Source: Candidatus Didemnitutus sp. (GTDB taxonomy: Bacteria > Verrucomicrobiota > Verrucomicrobiia > Opitutales > Opitutaceae). Taken from it: a stretch of DNA of 18,287 nt. Positions 1 through 10,386 of the stretch are shown here, in pieces (position 1 is the stretch's first letter; every line of letters starts with the position of its first letter). The translations under genes and the position numbers were made by a program. The stretch covers positions 1-18,287 of the forward strand of contig JAUXOH010000451.1 of the NCBI GenBank assembly GCA_030682505.1, in the 5' to 3' direction. Under the pieces are notes generated by a model that was not told where the DNA came from, searched no databases, and saw only the letters and a list, made by a program, of their open reading frames with translations.

Positions 1-594
1 TCCGATCCGCTGTCCAACGGACGGGGTCCACCTCATCCAGCCAGAGACTCCGTGCAGGGCCGCGCTGATCGCCAGCGCAATCCCGGGCAGCAGCAAGACC
101 GACCACTCGACCTGCGCCCGCCCGGCGAGCACCAGGGCGACAAAGAAACAAAGCGTGAGTCCCATTGAAACAGATGCGGGGATGCCGCCGATTTCCATCG
201 CGCCAAGTCCCAGCCAGATGGGGAGGAGCAAAATGAGCACCCAGCAGGACCAACGAATGCGCAGGGCCCGGTCGAGCGTCGCGAGGAATCGTCGGCCGCT
301 GGTCAGGAGCGCCGCGGCGAGCGCCAGCACATAGACCGCGGGATCAGAGGCAAAACTGACGTGCTCCGTCAAACTCAAGCGCAAGGGCAGCCACGCCAAA
401 CCGACACCCAGGAGGGTGATCAGCACCCCGCGCGATCCGTAGCGTTCGCCCAGCCATGCGCCGAGCGGAATGAACAGCAACACCGCGTTGAACGTCCAAC
501 CCCATTCGGTCGGTGGGGTGATGCGGAAGGACAGAAACCAAAGCAGTGGCACGAACAGCCACGGGAGCAGCGTGGAAACGCGTGGGGTAGTCAT
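1..594 (-). CDS. Multi-pass integral membrane protein of unknown function (partial, C-terminus beyond window)
   Basis: An open frame starts at an ATG (592-594) and stays open to base 1, giving 198 residues. I do not recognise the family. About seven hydrophobic segments are visible, near residues 7-23, 34-49, 55-71, 84-99, 114-131, 140-158 and 163-181, joined by short loops. An Arg-rich loop (RRFLATLDRALRIR) lies at 101-114. The protein therefore sits in the cytoplasmic membrane. It could be a stand-alone membrane protein or the membrane sensor part of a longer protein with a signalling domain past the edge; the visible part does not decide. No Shine-Dalgarno motif precedes the ATG. It lies 234 bp downstream of the methyltransferase gene on the same strand, so cotranscription is possible but not shown. 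Confidence 0.6.
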   Translation of the reverse strand, partial: MTTPRVSTLLPWLFVPLLWFLSFRITPPTEWGWTFNAVLLFIPLGAWLGERYGSRGVLITLLGVGLAWLPLRLSLTEHVSFASDPAVYVLALAAALLTSGRRFLATLDRALRIRWSCWVLILLLPIWLGLGAMEIGGIPASVSMGLTLCFFVALVLAGRAQVEWSVLLLPGIALAISAALHGVSGWMRWTPSVGQRIG

Positions 595-828
595 AGTGTC
601 TGGCCCGTGTTCGCATTCTCGCGAAAAGGAGCGGGCGGGCAACTTCACGATTTGTATTCCTCCCGGGATGGACGACGGGGAGGAGCCATCGCCTCAGCCT
701 TCCTTGGACACCATCGTTTTCCGGCCGCGAAAAATGAGTTGGTCGCCAAGGAGTTGCGGCGGGTCGTCCATCGGAATTTTCCACCTCGGTTCTGACGACC
801 CTCGCCCCGTCTTCGGTGCTGGGCGAAG

Positions 829-1620
829 TCAGGCGGCCGGCTTGCGCACCCGGAAGTGGAGGAAGTAGGCGATGACTTGCGCCTCCTGCAACCGCGGCCA
901 CTTCGCGACGGCTTCGTCGCTCGGGCGGGGCTCGGCCACGTGCTCGATCGCGAAACCGGCCCCGACGAGCAGATTGAACCACTCGTTGAGGGGACGGTGG
1001 AAACGCGGCACGCGAAAAGTCGGTTGGCGTTCCCGGGTTGACTGGGGCTCGATGCCGAAAATCCACTCGTCGATCCGGCCGCGCGCGTCGACGAAGTAGT
1101 CGCCCACTTCGATCGCATAGGTGATCCGGTCGTCGTCGCGACAGTTGCGCCGGTGCGGCGGATTGAAACACGGATGCAGAATGGAAAATTGCAGAAAGCC
1201 GCCCGGGCGGAGCACCCGGAACGCTTCGGCCAGCACGCGCTCGGTTTCGGGAATGTCCATCAGGCTCATGAAGCCCACGGCAAAATCGAACGCCGCGTCG
1301 GGGAAGGGGAGTTCGACCGCGCTGGCGTGCTGGTAGGCGATGCCGAGCGGGGCGCGCACCTCCTCGGCGTGGGCGTGCTTGATGAAGACCTCGGAAATAT
1401 CAATCGCGTCCATCGACCCGGCGCGCTTGGCGACGAGGCGCGTGTTGTAGCCCTCGCCGCAACCGATATCGAGTCCGCGCAGCCCGGTGACGTCCGGCAG
1501 ATTGGCGAGGAAGGCGGGCGTGTTGAGATGATCGCGAAAAACGTCGTAGCCCGCCCGTGCCAGCTTCGTCCACGCCTCGGCGTTGGCGTTCCAATATTCT
1601 CCGGCAGCGAGGTGATCCAT
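829..1620 (-). CDS. Class I SAM-dependent methyltransferase (Methyltransf_11/UbiE-like)
   Basis: The 263-residue protein has a Rossmann-type methyltransferase fold. Motif I (LDIGCGEGY, residues 50-58) binds S-adenosylmethionine. The acidic strand-2 end (DAID, 71-74) would contact the ribose. Motif LPFPDAAFDFAV (104-115) and the post-motif RVLRPGGFLQFS (135-146) complete the core. The C-terminal third (about 150-263) carries a substrate cap rich in His, Arg and Trp, with HPCFNPPHRR at 149-158. The substrate cannot be named from sequence; small-molecule methylation is typical of this family. The gene starts 27 bp after the receiver gene and probably belongs to the purL transcript. The ATG at 1620 is preceded by a pyrimidine tract rather than a Shine-Dalgarno motif. 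Confidence 0.88.
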   Translation of the reverse strand: MDHLAAGEYWNANAEAWTKLARAGYDVFRDHLNTPAFLANLPDVTGLRGLDIGCGEGYNTRLVAKRAGSMDAIDISEVFIKHAHAEEVRAPLGIAYQHASAVELPFPDAAFDFAVGFMSLMDIPETERVLAEAFRVLRPGGFLQFSILHPCFNPPHRRNCRDDDRITYAIEVGDYFVDARGRIDEWIFGIEPQSTRERQPTFRVPRFHRPLNEWFNLLVGAGFAIEHVAEPRPSDEAVAKWPRLQEAQVIAYFLHFRVRKPAA

Positions 1621-1637
1621 GGGAAAAGAGTGAAGAA
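1621..1637 (-). promoter_or_regulatory. Pyrimidine tract before methyltransferase start
   Basis: On the minus strand, 15 or 16 of the 17 bases before the ATG are C or T, ending in an unbroken run of ten (CTCTTTTCCC). No AGGAGG-like motif is present. It may act as an S1-type, Shine-Dalgarno-independent loading site; that role is inferred. Confidence 0.35.
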
Positions 1638-1647
1638 TTCCGTCGAC

Positions 1648-2040
1648 TCAGCCGAGTTTCGTTTTGCGCAAATTCAGGCTGATCACGCCGCGGATCTTTT
1701 CCACCAGCGTCACCTCGTTGAACGGTTTCATCAGGATGCCACTCACGCCGAGCTCCTCGATTTGGGGCCGGACCGCATGATCCGCCGGCGACGTGAGCAT
1801 GAGCACGGGAATTTTCCGCAAGGCGGGATTCGACCGCATCATCGTGAGCAGTTCGAGTCCGCCCATCACCGGCATGCTGACGTCGAGCAAGACGAGGTCG
1901 GGCAGGACCTTCTCCATGGCGAAGAGGGCATTGAACCCGTTGGTGGCCTCGTTCACGTCGCAGTCGTAGGCGGCGAGGGCGCGCTCGGCGATGAGTCGCA
2001 CCGTCCGGGCATCATCAACCGTCAATATTTGGGGACGCAT
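1648..2040 (-). CDS. Single-domain response regulator (CheY-like receiver)
   Basis: The 130-residue protein is a bare receiver domain with no output domain. All key residues are present: the acidic pair D9-D10, phospho-acceptor D53 (in LVLLDVSMP), switch threonine T83 (in VLMLTS) and K105 (in LMKPF). It should accept a phosphoryl group from a histidine kinase and act through protein contacts, as CheY and Spo0F-type regulators do. Its partner kinase is not adjacent. It begins 19 bp after the purL stop codon and is followed 27 bp later by a methyltransferase gene, so it is likely transcribed with purL. Start at ATG 2040 keeps the usual short N-terminus of the family. A chemotaxis role is possible, but no chemotaxis genes are visible. 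Confidence 0.92.
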   Translation of the reverse strand: MRPQILTVDDARTVRLIAERALAAYDCDVNEATNGFNALFAMEKVLPDLVLLDVSMPVMGGLELLTMMRSNPALRKIPVLMLTSPADHAVRPQIEELGVSGILMKPFNEVTLVEKIRGVISLNLRKTKLG

Positions 2041-2059
2041 GGAATTTTCGCGGACCGGT

Positions 2060-5950
<3,891 letters not shown>

Positions 5951-5966
5951 GGGCGGAAAAGAGGGA
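5951..5966 (-). promoter_or_regulatory. Pyrimidine tract before purL start
   Basis: Fifteen of the 16 minus-strand bases before the purL ATG are pyrimidines (TCCCTCTTTTCCGCCC). No Shine-Dalgarno motif is present. A role in ribosome loading is inferred. Confidence 0.35.
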
Positions 5967-6152
5967 TGTTCACGAACTCGCTGGGCGCGTCAAGGAGCGG
6001 AACCGACTCTTGGGCGGGTGAAACGCAGAATTGTGCCCCGGGGAGCGGAGGAAAACCGGAGAAAGCCGTTGACCAATTTTTCGTCGGCGCGAAGGCTGCG
6101 TTTTTCTCTGCCGACCGATGCCCGAAACCCCCCCAAAGAGGTCCGTCGTCGC

Positions 6153-6174
6153 TCCCGTTGCCCTCGCAACGGGA
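6153..6174 (+). repeat. Perfect 9-bp inverted repeat in the purF leader
   Basis: TCCCGTTGC is followed by the tetraloop CCTC and then GCAACGGGA, a perfect 9-bp stem. It lies 59 bases before the purF ATG. No T-run follows on either strand, so it is not a simple intrinsic terminator. It could be a dimeric repressor operator serving both arms, or an RNA hairpin in the purF leader. Structure is seen; function is inferred. Confidence 0.5.
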
Positions 6175-6233
6175 AGTCGCCCGCACGTCGGGGCTGGTGC
6201 CGGGTCCCCCTTCACTGATCCCGGTTGTTCCCG

Positions 6234-8147
6234 ATGAGCGATTTCGTTTCCCACGAATGCGGTATTGCCCTGCTGCGGTTGAAAAAACCGCTCGCCTACT
6301 ATCAGGAGAAGTACGGGTCGCCCTTGTGGGGACTCTACCAGCTCTTCCTGTTGATGGAGAAACAGCACAATCGCGGACAGGACGGCGCGGGCGTGGCGTG
6401 CGTGAAGTTCGACATGCCGCCGGGGGAGCCCTACATGTTTCGCGAGCGCAACGTGGAGTCGAACCCGCTGGACAAGATCTTCCAGCCCCTCCTCGAGCGT
6501 TACAACCACCTGCAGGCCACGGGCACGGTGCATCCGGAGTTTCCGGAGACGGTGAAGAAGAATTTTGATTTCTGCGGCGAGCTCTATCTCGGGCACCTGC
6601 GCTACGGCACCTCGGGCGGCTACAACCTCAGTGCGTGCCACCCTTATTTTCGCCGCAGCTCGTGGCCGACCCGGAATCTGGTGCTGGCGGGCAATTTCAA
6701 CATGACCAACACGGCGGACCTCAACGCCACGCTCACGGCGACCGGTCAGCATCCGATCTTTGCCACGGATACGCAGGCGCTGCTCGAAATGCTCGGGCAC
6801 GGCTTCGACGAGCACCATCAGGCGCTCTACCATGCCCTCCGCGCCCAAGGCCTGACGGGCACCCAGATTTCGCAGCAGATCAGTCTCGATCTCGACCCGG
6901 CCCGCGTCCTGCGCGAGGTCTCGGCCGAGTGGGACGGCGGCTACACGTTGATCGGTGCCCTCGGCAACGGCGACGCCTTCGTGACGCGCGACCCGGCCGG
7001 CATCCGCCCCTGCCACTGGTTTGAGGACGACGAGGTGGTCGCCTTTGCCTCGGAGCGGGCCCCGCTTTGCACTGTGTTCAATCGCTCCCCCGCGCAGGTG
7101 CAGGAACTTGAGCCCGGCCACGCGGTGATCGTGAAGAAAAATGGCACCGTGCGCTCCGAGTTGATCAAGCCCGCCCTGCCGCGCGCCCAGTGCACCTTCG
7201 AGCGCATCTATTTTTCGCGGGGCAACGACGCCGACATCTACCGCGAGCGCAAGGCCCTCGGGGCCGAGCTGGCCGAGCCGATCCTGCAGGCGATCGACCG
7301 GAATCTCGAGCACACCATCTTCGGTTTCATTCCGAACACCGCCGAAGTCGCGTATTTCGGCCTGATGAGCGAACTGCGGATGCGCCGGCGCTCCGAGGTG
7401 AAGCTGGCGTTGCTCGAGGCGTCCAGACTGGGCGAGCTCACCGAGGAACTGGTCGATGAACTGATCCTGATCAACTGGCCGCGCGGGGAGAAGATCGTCG
7501 GCAAGGACGCCAAGCTGCGCACCTTCATCGGACAGGAAAAATGGCGCAACAACCTCGCCTCGCATGTCTACGACGTCACCTACGGCGTCGTCACGCCGAA
7601 GGACAACCTCGTGTGCATCGACGACTCCATCGTCCGGGGCACGACGTTGCGCCGCTCCATCCTGCGCATTCTGGGTCGGCTGAACCCGCGGAAGATCATT
7701 GTCGCCTCGACGGCGCCGCAGATCCGTTACCCGGACTGTTACGGGATCGACATGTCCGAGCTCGGGAAATTCATCGCCTTCGAGGCGGCCGTCTCGCTGC
7801 TGAAGGAACGGGGGCAGGGCGCGGTGCTCGAGGAGGTCTACCAACGGTGCCGTGACTACGGGCTGCAGAAGTCAACGGAACCGGTCAACCATGTGCGCCA
7901 GATCTACGCCTCGTTCTCCGCCGAGGAGATTTCGCAGAGGATCACCGAGCTGGTCACCCCCCGCAACGGCGAGTGGCAGGGCGAGGTGGTGATCATCTAC
8001 CAGTCCCTCGAAAGCCTGCACCGCGCGTTGCCGAATCACTCGGGTGATTGGTATTTCAGCGGCAAGTATCCCACGCCGGGCGGTTACCGCGTCGTGAACC
8101 AGGCGTTCGTGAACTACTTCGAACAGGCCGAGGGCCGCGCCTATTGA
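6234..8147 (+). CDS. purF: Amidophosphoribosyltransferase, long variant
   Basis: This enzyme transfers glutamine-derived ammonia to PRPP to give phosphoribosylamine (EC 2.4.2.14), the committed step of purine synthesis. The ATG at 6234 (637 residues) is preferred over an in-frame TTG at 6225. Catalytic Cys9 (HECGIA) would become N-terminal after removal of an 8-residue propeptide, as in propeptide-bearing PurF proteins. Glutaminase motifs follow: KQHNRGQDGAG (43-53), HLRYGTSGG (121-129) and GNFNMTN (153-159). The hallmark CTFERIYFSR (320-329) leads into the phosphoribosyltransferase domain, with PRPP loop VCIDDSIVRGTT (460-471) and IRYPDCYGIDM (497-507). It exceeds the usual 470-520 residues through insertions near 55-115 and 377-425 and a C-terminal extension. 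It sits 37 bp upstream of purM. Confidence 0.95.
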   Translation: MSDFVSHECGIALLRLKKPLAYYQEKYGSPLWGLYQLFLLMEKQHNRGQDGAGVACVKFDMPPGEPYMFRERNVESNPLDKIFQPLLERYNHLQATGTVHPEFPETVKKNFDFCGELYLGHLRYGTSGGYNLSACHPYFRRSSWPTRNLVLAGNFNMTNTADLNATLTATGQHPIFATDTQALLEMLGHGFDEHHQALYHALRAQGLTGTQISQQISLDLDPARVLREVSAEWDGGYTLIGALGNGDAFVTRDPAGIRPCHWFEDDEVVAFASERAPLCTVFNRSPAQVQELEPGHAVIVKKNGTVRSELIKPALPRAQCTFERIYFSRGNDADIYRERKALGAELAEPILQAIDRNLEHTIFGFIPNTAEVAYFGLMSELRMRRRSEVKLALLEASRLGELTEELVDELILINWPRGEKIVGKDAKLRTFIGQEKWRNNLASHVYDVTYGVVTPKDNLVCIDDSIVRGTTLRRSILRILGRLNPRKIIVASTAPQIRYPDCYGIDMSELGKFIAFEAAVSLLKERGQGAVLEEVYQRCRDYGLQKSTEPVNHVRQIYASFSAEEISQRITELVTPRNGEWQGEVVIIYQSLESLHRALPNHSGDWYFSGKYPTPGGYRVVNQAFVNYFEQAEGRAY

Positions 8148-8166
8148 AGCCGGGGCTCGCCCCGGG

Positions 8167-8184
8167 CTCCGCTTTCCTCCCTGC
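8167..8184 (+). promoter_or_regulatory. Pyrimidine tract before purM start
   Basis: Sixteen of the 18 bases before the purM ATG are C or T (CTCCGCTTTCCTCCCTGC). It replaces a Shine-Dalgarno motif, which is absent. The functional role is inferred. Confidence 0.3.
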
Positions 8185-9291
8185 ATGTCGCTTTCCTACG
8201 AATCTTCCGGCGTCGACTACGATCAACTTGATGCGTTCAAGCGCGCTTGTCAGCGCGCGGCGCGGACCACGGCGGTGGAACTCGCCGCGCATGGTTACGC
8301 GGAACCCGCGAGCACGCGGGGCGAGAGTGCCTACCTGATCGAGGCGGCCGATCATTTTCTCGCGCATGTCGAGGAAGGTCTCGGCACGAAGAACCTCGTG
8401 GCCGATGCCGTCTATGCGCAGACGGGACGGAATTTTTATCGCGAGATCGCGATTGATACGGTCGCCACGATCGTGAACGACCTCGTCACCTGCGGGGCCT
8501 TGCCCATCTCGGTGGCGATGCACGCAGCGGTCGGCGAATCCGACTGGTTTGCCGATGCCCCGCGCATGCAGGCGCTGGTGGATGGCTGGGCCGAGGGCTG
8601 CCGCCAAGCCGGTGCCGTCTGGGGCGGCGGGGAAACGCCCACGCTGCGGGGAATTGTGGAAAAGGACGCCATCGTGCTCGCCGGTTCGGCCATCGGGAAG
8701 GTGGAGCCGAAGTCCCGCCGGATCACGGGCGACGTGCGCGCGGGCGACGCAATTATTTTTCTGGCCAGCTCTGGCGTGCAAACCAACGGCCTTTCGCTCT
8801 GCCGGTTGATCGCTGACCAACTGCCGCAGGGTTACCAGACCCCCATCGGGCACGGCGATGCGCGCACCTACGGCGAAGCGTTGCTGGCCCCCTCCGTCAT
8901 CTACGTGGCCTTTGTGCGCGAGTGCCAACGCCGCGCGCTGAAGCTCAACTATGTCTCGCATGTCACCGGTCACGGTTGGCGAAAACTCATGCGGCTCGAC
9001 GAACCTTTCGTCTACGAAATCACCACGCCGCGCGAGCCGCTGCCGTTGTTCAGGTTCCTGGAGCAGGCCGGTCCGATCGCCCGGCGCGAGATGTATGCGA
9101 CCTTCAACCAGGGCGTTGGCTTCGCCGCCTACGTCGCGCCTCAGGACGCCGACGCGGTGCTGGCGGCCGCGCAAGCCACCGGCTACGAGGCCTGGCTCGC
9201 CGGTCACGTGAAGAAGGACGGCACCCGCAAGGCCGTGGTGGTGCCGTCTCTCGGCCTCGAATTCGACGGCAGCACCTTGCAGGTGCGTTGA
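8185..9291 (+). CDS. purM: Phosphoribosylformylglycinamidine cyclo-ligase (AIR synthetase), divergent form
   Basis: The enzyme closes the imidazole ring, converting FGAM and ATP to AIR (EC 6.3.3.1), step 5 of purine synthesis and the step directly after PurL. The 368-residue protein shows the PurM/SelD ATP-binding layout: EGLGTKN (64-70), AIDTVATIVNDLVTCGALPI (89-108), GGGETPTLRG (147-156), LASSGVQTNGLSL (193-205), VTGHGWRKL (260-268) and ATFNQGVGFAAYV (305-317). Each matches a standard PurM block but with several substitutions; for example, GHGW stands where GGGL is usual. The protein is therefore recognisable but divergent. The gene follows purF by 37 bp, surely one transcript. Its stop lies 10 bp from the stop of the convergent FecR gene. 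Confidence 0.93.
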   Translation: MSLSYESSGVDYDQLDAFKRACQRAARTTAVELAAHGYAEPASTRGESAYLIEAADHFLAHVEEGLGTKNLVADAVYAQTGRNFYREIAIDTVATIVNDLVTCGALPISVAMHAAVGESDWFADAPRMQALVDGWAEGCRQAGAVWGGGETPTLRGIVEKDAIVLAGSAIGKVEPKSRRITGDVRAGDAIIFLASSGVQTNGLSLCRLIADQLPQGYQTPIGHGDARTYGEALLAPSVIYVAFVRECQRRALKLNYVSHVTGHGWRKLMRLDEPFVYEITTPREPLPLFRFLEQAGPIARREMYATFNQGVGFAAYVAPQDADAVLAAAQATGYEAWLAGHVKKDGTRKAVVVPSLGLEFDGSTLQVR

Positions 9292-9301
9292 CGCACCCGC
9301 G

Positions 9302-10270
9302 TTAGCCCGAGCCGCTCCGCACGCTCGTGTCCAGAATGGTGGGCGGCGTGATGACTGGTGCAGGTGGCGGAGTGGTTTTCGGCGGGCTCGAGACGCCGGG
9401 CTGCTCCTGTGTCGTTTGCTGGCTCGACGGCTGAGAAGGGGGCGAGGTGGTCACCGGAGTCTGGGCGGCGGCGTTGCTCTGCTCGGTCGGGGTGAACGAC
9501 GTCGATTGGACGGCCTGTTGAATGGCCTGCGTGACCGCCGTGTTGATCGCCTGCGTCGCTTCGGCGGAAATGGGCTGCGCGCTCGAGACCTGCACCGAGG
9601 TGACGGTGTTGGTGGTCGGATTCACCTGCACGACGGCGGATACTTCCTGGCCGGCGGCAACTTCCACCTCTGTCGCCGTTGTGTCGGTGGGAGTCGAACC
9701 CTCTCCCGCCGGGACCACCCCGGAAAACACGACGCGACCCTCCGAGGTGCTGAGCTGGAACTGCACCTGGCCGTCGGCTTGGAAACGCAGGACGATGCGG
9801 AAGGTGGTGCCACGGATACCGGCGGCGCCGACCGGCGTCTTGATGTCAAAGCGCGAGGTGGTGTTGAGCTTCTTCACGCTGCCGACCATTTCACCGTAGG
9901 CGAGATTGAGCCGGGTTTTGGAAACCGTCGGTTCGCCGGCCAAGCCGGCCACGGCGATGTCCTCACCGAGCGGGTCCATCTTGAATTCCTCGACCGCCAG
10001 CCGGCTGTTTTCGGCCAGTTTGATGGAAGAGCCGTTCATGAACACCAGCACGACCCCGGAGTCGGCGCCGGTGTCTACCACGTCGGTCTCGATGAGGGAC
10101 TGGCCCTCGACTATCGGGGTCCGTGAGCCATCGACGGTGACCTTCGTCACCTCGCCGGTGACGCGCACGGCTTTGATCGCGCCAGCTTGGGTTTGGGCGG
10201 AGGCGGACTGTGCGAGGGCGAGGAGCGCCACCCCAAGCAAGGCTAGGCGAACGAAGGTAAATCGGTGCAT
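9302..10270 (-). CDS. Secreted FecR-domain protein with low-complexity tail
   Basis: From the ATG at 10270 the protein has 322 residues. A classical signal peptide covers residues 1-25 (Arg8, hydrophobic 9-20, likely cleavage after SASA). I prefer this start to one 21 codons upstream because it places the signal peptide at the N-terminus. Residues about 35-185 form a FecR domain: a variable strand-rich part, LVFMNGSSIKLAENS (75-89) and the hallmark TPVGAAGIRGTTF (145-157). Residues 235-322 are rich in Gln, Thr, Ser and Pro and probably disordered. No transmembrane helix other than the signal is seen and no sigma-factor gene is adjacent. It is therefore unlikely to be a classical FecR anti-sigma regulator; an envelope or extracellular role is more likely. 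Confidence 0.85.
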   Translation of the reverse strand: MHRFTFVRLALLGVALLALAQSASAQTQAGAIKAVRVTGEVTKVTVDGSRTPIVEGQSLIETDVVDTGADSGVVLVFMNGSSIKLAENSRLAVEEFKMDPLGEDIAVAGLAGEPTVSKTRLNLAYGEMVGSVKKLNTTSRFDIKTPVGAAGIRGTTFRIVLRFQADGQVQFQLSTSEGRVVFSGVVPAGEGSTPTDTTATEVEVAAGQEVSAVVQVNPTTNTVTSVQVSSAQPISAEATQAINTAVTQAIQQAVQSTSFTPTEQSNAAAQTPVTTSPPSQPSSQQTTQEQPGVSSPPKTTPPPAPVITPPTILDTSVRSGSG

Positions 10271-10282
10271 CAGCGGGAGAGG
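10271..10282 (-). promoter_or_regulatory. Pyrimidine-rich stretch before FecR-protein start
   Basis: Ten of the 12 minus-strand bases before the ATG at 10270 are pyrimidines (CCTCTCCCGCTG). No Shine-Dalgarno motif is present. It supports the shorter start but is weaker than the tracts at thrC and the TlpA gene. Confidence 0.25.
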
Positions 10283-10386
10283 TTGATGACGAGTAAGTTG
10301 TCGGGGCGGAAAGACGCGAGCCTGCAATGTCACCCATTGCGCCCAAATTCAGAAGACCAACGGGATCGCCGTTGCCACGATGACGG

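Larger units (their letters stand above)
5951..6233. promoter_or_regulatory. Divergent purL / purF-purM intergenic control region
   Basis: This 283-bp stretch separates the start codons of purL (minus) and purF (plus), so it must hold the promoters for both arms. A TTGACC box at 6069-6074 on the plus strand is the best -35-like hexamer, but no good -10 box lies at 16-18 bp from it. On the minus strand a TTGACG near 5985-5990 has only a weak partner. The most conspicuous element is the inverted repeat at 6153-6174. I see no known purine riboswitch core and no credible small gene. Confidence 0.5.

Noticed and set aside
595..828. Possible small gene between the methyltransferase and membrane protein genes
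   Set aside because: Frames here are extensions of shadow frames across both neighbours; none has a start, motif or composition that supports a gene.
5964..5990. Minus-strand TTGACG with a 17-bp spacer before purL
   Set aside because: The partner hexamer (AACATC) matches only two of six -10 bases and would lie almost on the start codon.
5970..7844. Long minus-strand open frame opposite purF (624 codons)
   Set aside because: purF is certain on the plus strand; the antisense frame is Arg/Gly/Val-rich without motifs, as expected of a codon-bias shadow in high-G+C DNA.
9681..9712. tRNA-like T-arm on the minus strand (GAGGGTTCGACTCCC)
   Set aside because: It resembles the 3' end of a tRNA, but the stem has a mismatch, no acceptor, D or anticodon arms fit, and it reads as ordinary codons (GEGSTPTDT) of the FecR-domain gene.
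10358..10374. CAACGG/CCGTTG inverted repeat between thrC and the FecR gene, similar to half-sites in the purF leader
   Set aside because: The half-sites are in the opposite order from those at 6153-6174, the stem is only 6 bp and no T-run follows, so neither a shared operator nor a terminator is supported.
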